DNA from: Aldehydirespirator sp965204415
GTDB lineage: Bacteria; Actinomycetota; Acidimicrobiia; Acidimicrobiales; Aldehydirespiratoraceae
Assembly: GCA_965204415.1 (NCBI GenBank)
Contig: CBDBEL010000002.1
Span: 186,001-250,000 of the forward strand
DNA: 64,000 nt
Direction: 5' to 3'
A program made the position numbers and the translations under genes. This document shows, piece after piece, positions 49,242 to 56,980 of this stretch (position 1 is the stretch's first letter; every line of letters begins with the position of its first letter). The notes beneath the pieces were generated by a model, which searched no databases, had not been told where the DNA came from, and saw nothing but the letters and a program-made list of their open reading frames with translations.

Positions 49242-50954
49242 ATGGGTGCCGCCGTGCTGGCCACCACGCCGACCGCATACTCCCACCCGTCGTTCGGGGT
49301 GGCGATCACCGTGATGGTGCTGGTCCCCGCGGTCGGCGCGCTGGTGCTCCTGGCCTTGCCGCGCACCCGTCCGGACCTGTTCAAGCTGGCGGCGTTGCTG
49401 GCCTCGGTTGTGCCGGCGGCGCTGGCTGTGTGGATGCTCACGGAGTTCGAGACGGACATCGCCGAGGTCTTCCAGTTCTCGGAGCGGTACACCTGGATCG
49501 AGGGTCTCGGCGTTTCCTGGCATGTCGGAGTGGACGGGCTGTCACTGTTCCTGGTGGTGATGACGGCCCTGATATTCCCGCTGGCCATCGTGGGCGTCGA
49601 CGCCGAGCACTCGCCCAAGCCGTACTACGCCTGGATGCTGCTGCTGGAGGCAGGCTGTCTGGGGACCTTCGTGGCCCTCGACCTGGTCATGTTCTTCGTC
49701 TTCTTCGAGATCGTGCTGGTGCCCATGTACTTCCTCATTGGCGGCTGGGGCCACGGTCGGAGGGCCTACGCGGCCACGAAGTTCTTCCTGTTCACCATGT
49801 TCGGCTCGGCTCTCATGCTGGTGGCCATCGTGGCATTGGGCTTCCTGCACGCCTCCAGTTCCGGCACGGGCGTGACCTTCGACCTGGTCACCCTCGCCGA
49901 GAATCAAGTGCTGGCCACCAACACCGCCCGATGGCTGTTCGGTGCCTTCGCGCTGGCCTTCGCGGTGAAGGTGCCGCTGTTCCCGGTGCACACGTGGCTG
50001 CCCGACGCCCATACCAACGCGCCCACCGCCGGCTCGGTGATCCTGGCCGCGGTGATGCTGAAGCTCGGCACCTACGGCTTGGTGCGCTTCGGCTTGTACC
50101 TGTTCCCCGAGGCGTCGGTGTTCTTCGCACCGCTGATGGTGACGCTGGGTGTGATCGGGATCATCTACGGCGCCATCGCCGCGGCCATGCAGCGGGACCT
50201 CAAGCGTCTGGTGGCCTACTCGTCGGTGGCCCACCTCGGCTTCATCGTGATCGGCACCTTCGCGCTCAACACCGAGGGCCTCACCGGCGGCGTGCTGCAG
50301 ATGGTCAACCACGGTGTGTCCACCGGCGCGCTGTTCCTGCTGGTGGGGATGATCTACGAGCGCCGCCACACCCGCGAGATCTCCGAGCTGGGCGGTCTGC
50401 AGAAGCCCGCGCCGGTGATGGCCGCGGTATTCACGGTGGTGATGCTGTCGTCGGTGGGGCTTCCCGGGCTCAACGGCTTCGTCGGTGAGCTGCTGGTGCT
50501 GCTCGGCGCCTTCAACGCCCACCGCTGGTGGGCCGTCGTCGCCGCCGCCGGTGTGATCCTTGCCGCCGTGTACCTGCTGTGGGCCTACCAGCGGGTGTTT
50601 CACGGACCGGCTTCGGGGGCCAACGCCGAGATGCCGGACATGCGGTTGAGAGAGGGCCTGGTGATGGTGCCGTTCCTGGTTGCCATCGTGTTCATGGGCG
50701 TCTACCCCAAGCCGGTGATCGATCGTGTCGAGCCTGCCGTGGACGCAATCATCGCCCACGTCGAGGACAACGTCGCCGGCTTCGCCGAGCCCGCCGCGGA
50801 CGTTCACACGCCGGTCAGTCTCGACGACCTCGGCACCAGCGGTGACAGCCACGACGGCCACGACAACGGCGGCGACGCAGACGATCACAATGGCGACGGT
50901 CACCATGGCACCGGCGATCATGGCGCCGATGGTCACGGCGAGGGGAGTGGCTGA
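49242..50954 (+). CDS. nuoM: NADH-quinone oxidoreductase subunit M
   Basis: NuoM is the second antiporter-like pump. The 570-residue protein has 14 helices with HVGVDGLSLFLVVMTALIFPLAI, FFVFFEIVLVPMYFLIGGWGHGRRAYAATKFFLFTMFGS, KVPLFPVHTWLPDAHTNAPTAGSVILAAVMLKLGTYG and RLVAYSSVAHLGFIVIG. After the last helix there is a 70-residue tail that ends in a run very rich in His, Asp and Gly (for example DDHNGDGHHGTGDHGADGHG). This tail is not part of the standard subunit. The stop overlaps nuoN by one base. Confidence 0.95.
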   Translation: MGAAVLATTPTAYSHPSFGVAITVMVLVPAVGALVLLALPRTRPDLFKLAALLASVVPAALAVWMLTEFETDIAEVFQFSERYTWIEGLGVSWHVGVDGLSLFLVVMTALIFPLAIVGVDAEHSPKPYYAWMLLLEAGCLGTFVALDLVMFFVFFEIVLVPMYFLIGGWGHGRRAYAATKFFLFTMFGSALMLVAIVALGFLHASSSGTGVTFDLVTLAENQVLATNTARWLFGAFALAFAVKVPLFPVHTWLPDAHTNAPTAGSVILAAVMLKLGTYGLVRFGLYLFPEASVFFAPLMVTLGVIGIIYGAIAAAMQRDLKRLVAYSSVAHLGFIVIGTFALNTEGLTGGVLQMVNHGVSTGALFLLVGMIYERRHTREISELGGLQKPAPVMAAVFTVVMLSSVGLPGLNGFVGELLVLLGAFNAHRWWAVVAAAGVILAAVYLLWAYQRVFHGPASGANAEMPDMRLREGLVMVPFLVAIVFMGVYPKPVIDRVEPAVDAIIAHVEDNVAGFAEPAADVHTPVSLDDLGTSGDSHDGHDNGGDADDHNGDGHHGTGDHGADGHGEGSG

Positions 50955-52453
50955 TGGGTCCGGTGCTGGCCCAGCTCGGCCCGGTGGAGCCGCCCTCAGT
51001 CGACTGGGTGGGACTGCTGCCGGTGCTCCTGCCGGCCGCGGGAGCGCTGCTGCTGCTGATGGTCCGCTCGCTGGTGCCGAGCCGGCTGCTGCCGGCCGCG
51101 CTCGACGCGCTATGGACCTTCGCGTCGGCGGTGGCCGGGTTCGTCGCGGTCGTGGTCCTGTGGCAGCGGGACACCGAAGTCTCCGCGTTCGGCGATCAGC
51201 TCGTGATGGACGGCTTGGCCCTGTTCGTGGCTGCGGTCGTCCTCGGATCGGTGGCTCTGGCCGCCCCCACGCTGCCCCGGTACTGCCAGCGAGTCGGCAT
51301 CGACTCCGCCGAGCTCTGCGTGCTCACCCTGCTGGCCGCGGCCGGTGCGGTGGTGATGGCCGGGGCAGCCGATCTGATCGTGCTGTTCCTGGGGCTGGAG
51401 ACCATGTCCATCGCGGCCTACGTCATGGCCGCCCTCAACCTGCGCCGCCTCGAGTCGCTGGAGGCGGGGCTCAAGTACTTCGTGCTCGGCGCCTTCTCCA
51501 CCGCGTTCCTGCTGTACGGGATCGCCCTCGTCTACGGAGCGACCGGCACAACCAGCCTCGACGGGATCGCCGGCTACCTGGACACCTTCCTGGTGCTGAA
51601 CGACGGGATGCTGCTGGCCGGCCTGGCGATGCTCCTGGTGGGGCTGGGCTTCAAGGTGGCCGCAGTGCCGTTCCACGCCTGGGCGCCCGACGTGTACGTG
51701 GGCGCGCCCACGCCGGTGACCGCCCTGATGGCCTCGGCGGTGAAGGCGGCCGGGTTCGCGGCACTCATCCGGGTGTTCGTGGATGCGCTGGGGGTGCGGG
51801 CCGACGACTGGCAGCCGGTCGTGTTCGCCCTCGCCTGCGCCACCCTGGCGGTCGGCTCCGTGCTGGCCGCAGTCCAGAGCGACGCCAAGCGCATCCTGGC
51901 CTATTCGTCGATCTCGCACGCCGGGTTCATCCTCGTCGGCGTGCAGGCGGCCTCCGACTCCGGGGTGGCCGCAGTGCTGTTCTACCTGGCCGCCTATGCG
52001 GTCATCGCGGTGGGCAGCTTCACCGTGGTGGCCGTGCTGTCGGGCGAGCGCGACGACCGCACCGGCCTGGCCGCACTGGCCGGGCTTGGCGCCCGGAAAC
52101 CGGCCCTGGCCCTGGGGCTGACCATCCTGTTGCTGGCTCAGGCCGGCGTGCCGTTCACGTCGGGCTTCGTGGCCAAGTTCTCGGTCATATCGGCGGCGGT
52201 CGAGTCCCGCTCGTACTGGCTGGCTATCGTCGCCATGGTCAGCGCGGTAGTGGCCGCTTTCGCCTATCTGAGGGTGGTCGTGGCCATGTACTTCGGCGAC
52301 GCCGGTGACGCGGCCTCCGACGAGGCCGACGCTGCCCCCGCGATAGGTCTGGGAGCCGCAGCGGTGATCGTCGCAGCCGTGCTGTTCACCCTCGCCGCCG
52401 GGATCGTCCCCGGATGGCTCGAGTCCCTCACCAGCACCGCCGCCGCCCTGTGA
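50954..52453 (+). CDS. nuoN: NADH-quinone oxidoreductase subunit N
   Basis: NuoN is the third antiporter-like pump. The 499-residue protein has about 14 helices with LIVLFLGLETMSIAAYVMAAL, SLEAGLKYFVLGAFSTAFLLYGIALVYG, FKVAAVPFHAWAPDVYVGAPTPVTALMASAVKAAGFAALIRVF and AKRILAYSSISHAGFILVG. It is the last gene of the 14-subunit set, and the next gene on the strand is unrelated. Confidence 0.95.
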   Translation: MGPVLAQLGPVEPPSVDWVGLLPVLLPAAGALLLLMVRSLVPSRLLPAALDALWTFASAVAGFVAVVVLWQRDTEVSAFGDQLVMDGLALFVAAVVLGSVALAAPTLPRYCQRVGIDSAELCVLTLLAAAGAVVMAGAADLIVLFLGLETMSIAAYVMAALNLRRLESLEAGLKYFVLGAFSTAFLLYGIALVYGATGTTSLDGIAGYLDTFLVLNDGMLLAGLAMLLVGLGFKVAAVPFHAWAPDVYVGAPTPVTALMASAVKAAGFAALIRVFVDALGVRADDWQPVVFALACATLAVGSVLAAVQSDAKRILAYSSISHAGFILVGVQAASDSGVAAVLFYLAAYAVIAVGSFTVVAVLSGERDDRTGLAALAGLGARKPALALGLTILLLAQAGVPFTSGFVAKFSVISAAVESRSYWLAIVAMVSAVVAAFAYLRVVVAMYFGDAGDAASDEADAAPAIGLGAAAVIVAAVLFTLAAGIVPGWLESLTSTAAAL

Positions 52454-52477
52454 CCCTCCCAACCGTTGGACAATGTA

Positions 52478-52509
52478 CGACAACCGAGGGCGGGTTCCGG
52501 TTGTTGTCG
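52478..52509 (+). promoter_or_regulatory. bulged hairpin downstream of nuoN
   Basis: CGACAACCG (52478-52486) pairs with CGGTT-GTT-GTCG (52498-52509), with a 3-nt bulge and an 11-nt loop. The AAGGAG ribosome site of the next gene starts two bases later. It has no U tract, so an attenuator or mRNA-end structure is more likely than a classical terminator. Confidence 0.3.
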
Positions 52510-52524
52510 AAAGGAGCGGTGACC

Positions 52525-52767
52525 GTGACCGATCACAGTGACGGCGAGCCCGCGGCCGCGGGCAGCACAGGAATCGGTGGCGAGCACTGGGAGGATGGCG
52601 TGATGGATGCCCTCAGGCGCGCGGCCAAGCTGGCCCATCTGAAGGCGTACCAGACTGGGACCGGCGTGGTCGAACGGCGAAACGGCAAGATGGGTGTGTA
52701 CCCGCCCGACCCTGAGATGTACGAGGACCTGATCCCGTCCCCCTTCGTGGAGAGCCCGGAGTCCTGA
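52525..52767 (+). CDS. small protein downstream of the nuo operon
   Basis: GTG at 52525 lies eight bases after AAGGAG and opens an 80-residue frame. GTG at 52519 is only two bases from the site. The sequence is TDHSDGEPAAAGSTG, then WEDGVMDALRRAAKLAHLKAYQTGTGVVERRNGKMGVYPPDPEMYEDL. A helix followed by a KMGVYPPDPEMY motif suggests a folded small protein. I do not recognise it. It may be co-transcribed with nuoN. Confidence 0.6.
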   Translation: MTDHSDGEPAAAGSTGIGGEHWEDGVMDALRRAAKLAHLKAYQTGTGVVERRNGKMGVYPPDPEMYEDLIPSPFVESPES

Positions 52768-52820
52768 CGGGCGGCGCGTCGGGCGCGGCGGGCACGGGTT
52801 CAGGCTTGGGGGCACAATCG

Positions 52821-53291
52821 ATGGCCGGGTCCGACGCGTCGCGACGCTTTGCTGCCGCTGTGGCCGGGTTGGGTGTTGACCTCGAGGTCCGGCGGTTCCC
52901 ACAGGGCACCCGCACCGCTGTCGACGCGGCCGCCGCGGTGGGCTGCGAGTTGGGCCAGATCGTCAAGTCGCTCGTGTTCCTGTGTGACGGCGAACCCGTG
53001 CTGGCTCTGACCTCGGGCTCGCGCCGGGTGGACACCGGGCTGCTGGGCGAAGTGCTCGGCGGGACGATCACCAGGGCGGACGCTGAGGCGGTGCGCCGGG
53101 CCACCGGCTACGCCATCGGAGGCACCCCGCCGTTCGGCCACGACCGCAGCTTGCGGACCGTCGTCGACTTCGCTCTGATGCAGCACGAGCGCGTGTGGGC
53201 TGCGGCCGGGACGCCCGAGACGGTCTTCGAGATTCCCAGCACCGAGCTCCTGCGCTGTACCTCTGGAATGGTCGCCGACTTCGCGGTGTGA
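52821..53291 (+). CDS. ybaK: YbaK/EbsC-type aminoacyl-tRNA deacylase
   Basis: The 156-residue protein has the YbaK editing-domain fold: FPQGTRTAVDAAAAVGCELGQIVKSLVFLCDGEPVLALTSGSRRVDTGLLGE and GYAIGGTPPFGHDRSLRTVVD. K55 or so (QIVKSLVF) and the GGTPPFGH loop are the family catalytic region, which hydrolyses mischarged Cys- or Pro-tRNA. ATG at 52821 gives AGSDASRRF. Its last 70 bases recur, diverged, at 55153-55223, on the far side of the AbiE-like pair. Confidence 0.9.
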   Translation: MAGSDASRRFAAAVAGLGVDLEVRRFPQGTRTAVDAAAAVGCELGQIVKSLVFLCDGEPVLALTSGSRRVDTGLLGEVLGGTITRADAEAVRRATGYAIGGTPPFGHDRSLRTVVDFALMQHERVWAAAGTPETVFEIPSTELLRCTSGMVADFAV

Positions 53292-53336
53292 TCCGACGTT
53301 CGGCCCGAGGCTGCTTGAGAGCCTGCCCGCGGCCGA

Positions 53337-54098
53337 TCACCGCGTTGTGGGCGGCGGGAGTTTGGCTGGGTCGACCAGCCCGGCTTGGCGAGGGCGTGGC
53401 GGCTCTTGGGTGTGGAGGTCTCTGCGCATGCGCTTGATGTGGGCGCGCAGCTCGGGGACGCGCCCGGCGAGGTGATCGAGCACGCGCGGCGCGTGGGAGG
53501 CGAACACCCTGTCCGCCGCCAAGTCCCCGGGGTCCTCCAGCAGGTCGACGATGCGGTCGAGGAACGAGCTCTGGGGATCCGTGCCGTAGCGCTGCATGTG
53601 CAGCCGCACGCCGTCCTCGAGGCGCAGCAGCCCGGAGCTGTCGATGGCCGCCAGATCGATGTAGTCGCGTAGCTTCGGGCGGTACATGATCACGTCGAGC
53701 TTCATCGCCAGCAGGTCCGCGAGCGACGCGACCCTCATTCCGGCCACGATGCTGGGCGGTTGGAGCTGTCGCACCCGCCCGGGGTTCTCGCCTCTGGCGG
53801 GGGCGGTGAACACCTCCACTGCGACGCCGTCTATTACCGCGTGCATGCGGTTCGGTTCGGCTCTGGTGAACGTGGCGTGGGTGGCGGAGTCGCGCAGCGC
53901 GGCGAACAGTTCGGAGCCCGAGAACGGCTGTTGGGCCATGTAGTCCAAGTCATAGGAGATGCGGTGCTGGAGATGGACGGCGAGAGCGGTGCCGCCCACC
54001 AGCGAACCATCGACGGCATCGACGGCCGCGGCGAGCATCGGCCACACGGCTCGCAGCTGCGGGCCGACCACGCGGCGGTATCTGTCGAGGTCAGCCAC
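53337..54098 (-). CDS. AbiEii-type nucleotidyltransferase toxin
   Basis: The 253-residue protein has minimal nucleotidyltransferase motifs: VGGTALAVHLQHRISYDLDYM gives GGTA plus a DLD metal pair, and VASLADLLAMKLDVIMYRPKLRDYIDLAAI is the typical AbiEii middle region. AbiEii toxins modify tRNA or other targets with nucleotides and cause abortive infection or growth arrest. The GTG at 54098 overlaps the upstream antitoxin-like gene by eight bases. The C-terminus is Pro/Arg-rich. Confidence 0.8.
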   Translation of the reverse strand: MADLDRYRRVVGPQLRAVWPMLAAAVDAVDGSLVGGTALAVHLQHRISYDLDYMAQQPFSGSELFAALRDSATHATFTRAEPNRMHAVIDGVAVEVFTAPARGENPGRVRQLQPPSIVAGMRVASLADLLAMKLDVIMYRPKLRDYIDLAAIDSSGLLRLEDGVRLHMQRYGTDPQSSFLDRIVDLLEDPGDLAADRVFASHAPRVLDHLAGRVPELRAHIKRMRRDLHTQEPPRPRQAGLVDPAKLPPPTTR

Positions 54099-55011
54099 CC
54101 TGGCGTTCTCTGATGGTGAAGTCCAGCCAGCGGGCCGCCTCACCGGCGTCGTAGCCGCGCATGGCCCGCAGCTCTCGCAGAGTCCACAACGGCAGCATCT
54201 CCAGCGCCCAGGCCCGCGCGGCCGGGTCGGGACCGCCGATGAGGGTGTCGGCAATGTGCACGGCGTCTTCGGGGATCCGCAGCTGCGACGCACACTCCCC
54301 CGACCAGAACAGCCACCAGAACTCGCCGGGCACGCCGGCGGCGGGCGGTTCCGGCGCCGGCGGGCGCCACCCCATCTGGGGCAGCGCCGCGATGGTGCGG
54401 TCGCAGATCCTGAGGCGCCACAGCCTCAGCCGCCGGGGCCGGTACCCCCACATCACCGACAAGGTCTCCGTTTCGACGAGGCCTTCGGAGCGCAGGGTTC
54501 GCAGGCAGCGCCGGGTGTGCGACAGCGACAGGCCCGTCTCGGCAGCGATGCGCGCCGGGGTGGCTCCCGCGGCGCGGGTGCGCAACATCGCGAGGATTCG
54601 ACGCGGCCCGGCCGCCAGCCCGTCCAACGGCCCACGCTCCACCGGGCCGGACGGCGCCGCGAGCAGAGCCGCGAGGCGGCGGGGGCCCGACGGCAGGCCG
54701 GTGGACTCCACGACGCGGCGCATCCTGCGAGCCGACACGTCGCTGACCCCGACTGCGGCGCCGTCGACGGCGGCTGTCGCCCATGCCGCCGCTGGCGCCT
54801 TGGACGAGTGCAGGCGCGTCCCTGTCGTGACTGTGAAATCCGCTCGGCAGGCTCGGCAGCGCCAGCCGGTGCGGCTGCCGAGGCGACGCTCCGACACGGC
54901 GTCGCTTCCGCAGCGGGGGCACTGCACGCCGTCGGGCCAGCGCGCGGCCACCATCGCGTCGTGCGCGGCGGTCTCAGTCCAGACGGCTGGAGTATCGACA
55001 GCGGCGACCAT
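54091..55011 (-). CDS. AbiE-partner regulator with IS1595-type zinc ribbon and winged helix
   Basis: The 306-residue protein has three parts. Residues about 10-75 match the zinc-ribbon domain found at the N-terminus of IS1595-family transposases: AARWPDGVQCPRCGSDAV, then WRCRACRADFTVTTGTRLHSSK. Residues about 135-190 form a winged helix (RILAMLRTRAAGATPARIAAETGLSLSHTRRCLRTLRSEGLVE). The C-terminal 110 residues are Trp-rich and match no family I know. The transposase catalytic domain is absent. As the first gene of a coupled pair with an AbiEii toxin it should be the antitoxin and autoregulator. A leaderless TATGCT box sets the ATG at 55011. Confidence 0.7.
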   Translation of the reverse strand: MVAAVDTPAVWTETAAHDAMVAARWPDGVQCPRCGSDAVSERRLGSRTGWRCRACRADFTVTTGTRLHSSKAPAAAWATAAVDGAAVGVSDVSARRMRRVVESTGLPSGPRRLAALLAAPSGPVERGPLDGLAAGPRRILAMLRTRAAGATPARIAAETGLSLSHTRRCLRTLRSEGLVETETLSVMWGYRPRRLRLWRLRICDRTIAALPQMGWRPPAPEPPAAGVPGEFWWLFWSGECASQLRIPEDAVHIADTLIGGPDPAARAWALEMLPLWTLRELRAMRGYDAGEAARWLDFTIRERQGG

Positions 55012-55017
55012 GCGGGC

Positions 55018-55023
55018 AGCATA
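55018..55023 (-). promoter_or_regulatory. -10 box of the AbiE-like pair
   Basis: TATGCT on the minus strand lies six bases before the ATG at 55011, in an AT-rich patch (55018-55065). This supports 55011 over the upstream ATG near 55062. Confidence 0.5.
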
Positions 55024-55079
55024 GTGCCTATAGGTAGTGTTCTTCTGAAAATGAACATTCATAGACCTGGAACCCCTAC

Positions 55080-55223
55080 GGTGTTCGAGCTGCCCAGCGT
55101 CCGAGTTCGGGGTGCGGGCGCTACCGCCAACGGCCCCGGAAGCAGCTCGCCCGGTGTTCGAGTTGCCCAGCGTCCGAGTTCGTGCGCTGCAAGCCGAAAA
55201 CGGTCGCCGACTTCGCGGTCTGA
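55080..55223 (+). pseudogene. displaced fragments of the ybaK 3' end
   Basis: Positions 55153-55223 align to the last 70 bases of ybaK (53222-53291): ttcgag, cccagc, ccgag, tgcgctg and a final 22-base block ggtcgccgacttcgcggt plus TGA with one mismatch. One extra base breaks the frame. A shorter third copy, 55080-55109, is 29/30 identical to 55153-55182. The region 55012-55402 contains no other gene. Confidence 0.75.
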
Positions 55224-55402
55224 GCCTCGACGCGGCCCGTGTCCAGGCAGCGCCGCCGGCAGGACGGGGGCTCGCGGCCGGCGACACCCCAGCCCGGGAG
55301 TGCATCCGCGTCCGGGCGGCTGGCCGCGGCTAGAAGTAGCCGCGTGCCGGTCGATGCCGAGGGCTGACCCGCACACGGCACCGAAGAATGAGAGGTGTTG
55401 CC

Positions 55403-56806
55403 ATGCCACGTCCCAAGAGCAGCACTCGCGGCGGCAGGGTCACGCCGAAGGGAACGAGGCCCGGGCACCGGGACTGCGACCGGCGGCCGCGAGCCGAACC
55501 GACCTCGGAAGAGCTGCTCCTGTGGGATGCGGCCAAGAACTTCGGTGAATGCGACGGCGCGGACGATGCCGAGCTCATGGCGTCGGGGATGCTCACGAGG
55601 TTCCGTCGGCTGCCATACGACGGGGAACCGATACTGGACGCGGGCAGGGTCCTGACGGCGGCTCGGACGCACCCCGACCGCACCGCGGCGGCTGAAGTGG
55701 CGGCCTCCCTCGGTGCCTACGGGCCGCCCGGGCAGCGCCAACGGGCCCGCAGCCTGCTGACGAGGCTGATCGACGGCGGCGCGCCCGTGCCGGGGTGGAT
55801 CGGGGCGCTCGGCGATGTCGAGCCGCGCCGCGCCGTGGTGATGGCCGACGGGTGGGGCGACGAGCGCGTCCTTTGGATCGACTTCGAGCGACCCGACGGT
55901 GAGATCCGCGGCGTCGGCATGCGGGTCGACCCCATTGTGGCCGGCTACGCCTGCGGCCTCCTGTACGGTCCGTCGGTCGCTGACGTGTCCGGTGCCGTTG
56001 AGGCCAGGCTCGGAGCCATCGTGAACGATATCAGCCTGGCCGACGCCGGGGCGATGGCCCTATGGGGACTAGAGCTGCGCGACATGGCCTGGTGCGGACA
56101 CGTCCACGACGACGAGTTGGACGAGCAGCTGGTCGACGACGAGGAGTTGCGGGCCCTGATCGACCAGCGCATCGGGCTGCTCCCCGAGGGCGGCGCCCCG
56201 CCCTACGACGAGCCCCTGACCGAGACCGAATTCGACGACCTGTGCGACGAGTTCCTCGCCTCGCGCTGGTTTTTGGACCCCGACCATGACGAGCCGCGGG
56301 ACGCCGACGAATGGTCGGACGTAGACGAAACCCGATCGCTGCCCCATTGGCTGGTCAACAGTGTGCGCCGGTTCGTCGACGCAGTTTGCGACCGCGACCC
56401 GCTGCGCTGGAGCCCGGCGCGGGTCGGGATGTTTCTGGAGGGCTGGATCCCGGAGAGGGTCGTGTGCCACGACGGGGTGCACGATGCGGTGGAGGCGGTG
56501 TTCCCCCGATGGCTGCGCTTCGCCGGAGAGCGCCGCGGCCTCGCCGAGGATGTGCTGGAGAAGAACCTCGCGGCGGCCCGAGAGTCCTTCGGCGTCATGC
56601 GCGCCAACGCGGCCGACCCGTCGAAACGCTCCCCGATCACCAACCTGCTCACCGAGTTGGTCCACGGCGTCGTGGACCTCGAGGACGAGGCCGCGTTGCA
56701 GGCCTGGTTCGACGACTACCACGCCCGCGCGGCCGCTACCGCTGCCGGCGAGAGCCGCCGACAGACCCTCGAACTGACCCTCGACGCACCGGCGGTCGTC
56801 GGCTGA
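55403..56806 (+). CDS. protein of unknown function
   Basis: The 467-residue protein has a basic, disordered N-terminus (PRPKSSTRGGRVTPKGTRPGHRDCDRRPR), then a mostly acidic globular region. Segments include GWGDERVLWIDFERPDGEIRGVGMRVDPIVAGYACGLLYGP, ELRDMAWCGHVHDDELDEQLVDDEEL and FPRWLRFAGERRGLAEDVLEKNLAAARES. GAGGTG lies about six bases before the ATG at 55403. I recognise no domain or motif and see no membrane segment. It follows the AbiE island directly but has no sequence link to it. Confidence 0.65.
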   Translation: MPRPKSSTRGGRVTPKGTRPGHRDCDRRPRAEPTSEELLLWDAAKNFGECDGADDAELMASGMLTRFRRLPYDGEPILDAGRVLTAARTHPDRTAAAEVAASLGAYGPPGQRQRARSLLTRLIDGGAPVPGWIGALGDVEPRRAVVMADGWGDERVLWIDFERPDGEIRGVGMRVDPIVAGYACGLLYGPSVADVSGAVEARLGAIVNDISLADAGAMALWGLELRDMAWCGHVHDDELDEQLVDDEELRALIDQRIGLLPEGGAPPYDEPLTETEFDDLCDEFLASRWFLDPDHDEPRDADEWSDVDETRSLPHWLVNSVRRFVDAVCDRDPLRWSPARVGMFLEGWIPERVVCHDGVHDAVEAVFPRWLRFAGERRGLAEDVLEKNLAAARESFGVMRANAADPSKRSPITNLLTELVHGVVDLEDEAALQAWFDDYHARAAATAAGESRRQTLELTLDAPAVVG

Positions 56807-56880
56807 AGGCCGGCTCCCGGTCCTCGGCCCGGCAGCCGGCGCGGCCTACCGGCCCCGGCCGTCGTCGGCAGGCCGTTGGC

Positions 56881-56980
56881 GGCGGCACAATGTCAGTCGT
56901 GGTCACCAGCGTGCAGCGCGGCCTGCTCGGGGGTCTTGGGGAGGGCACAATGCCGGCGGCACAATGTCAGTTGTGATCAC
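56881..56980 (+). repeat. 26-bp duplicated start region of the PhyH gene
   Basis: ggcggcacaatgtcagtcgt plus ggtcac (56881-56906) recurs at 56955-56980 with two mismatches. A partial ggcacaatg is at 56943. The second copy holds the true start (56964). The first opens a 28-codon frame (MSVVVTSVQRG) that ends before the real gene. Confidence 0.82.
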
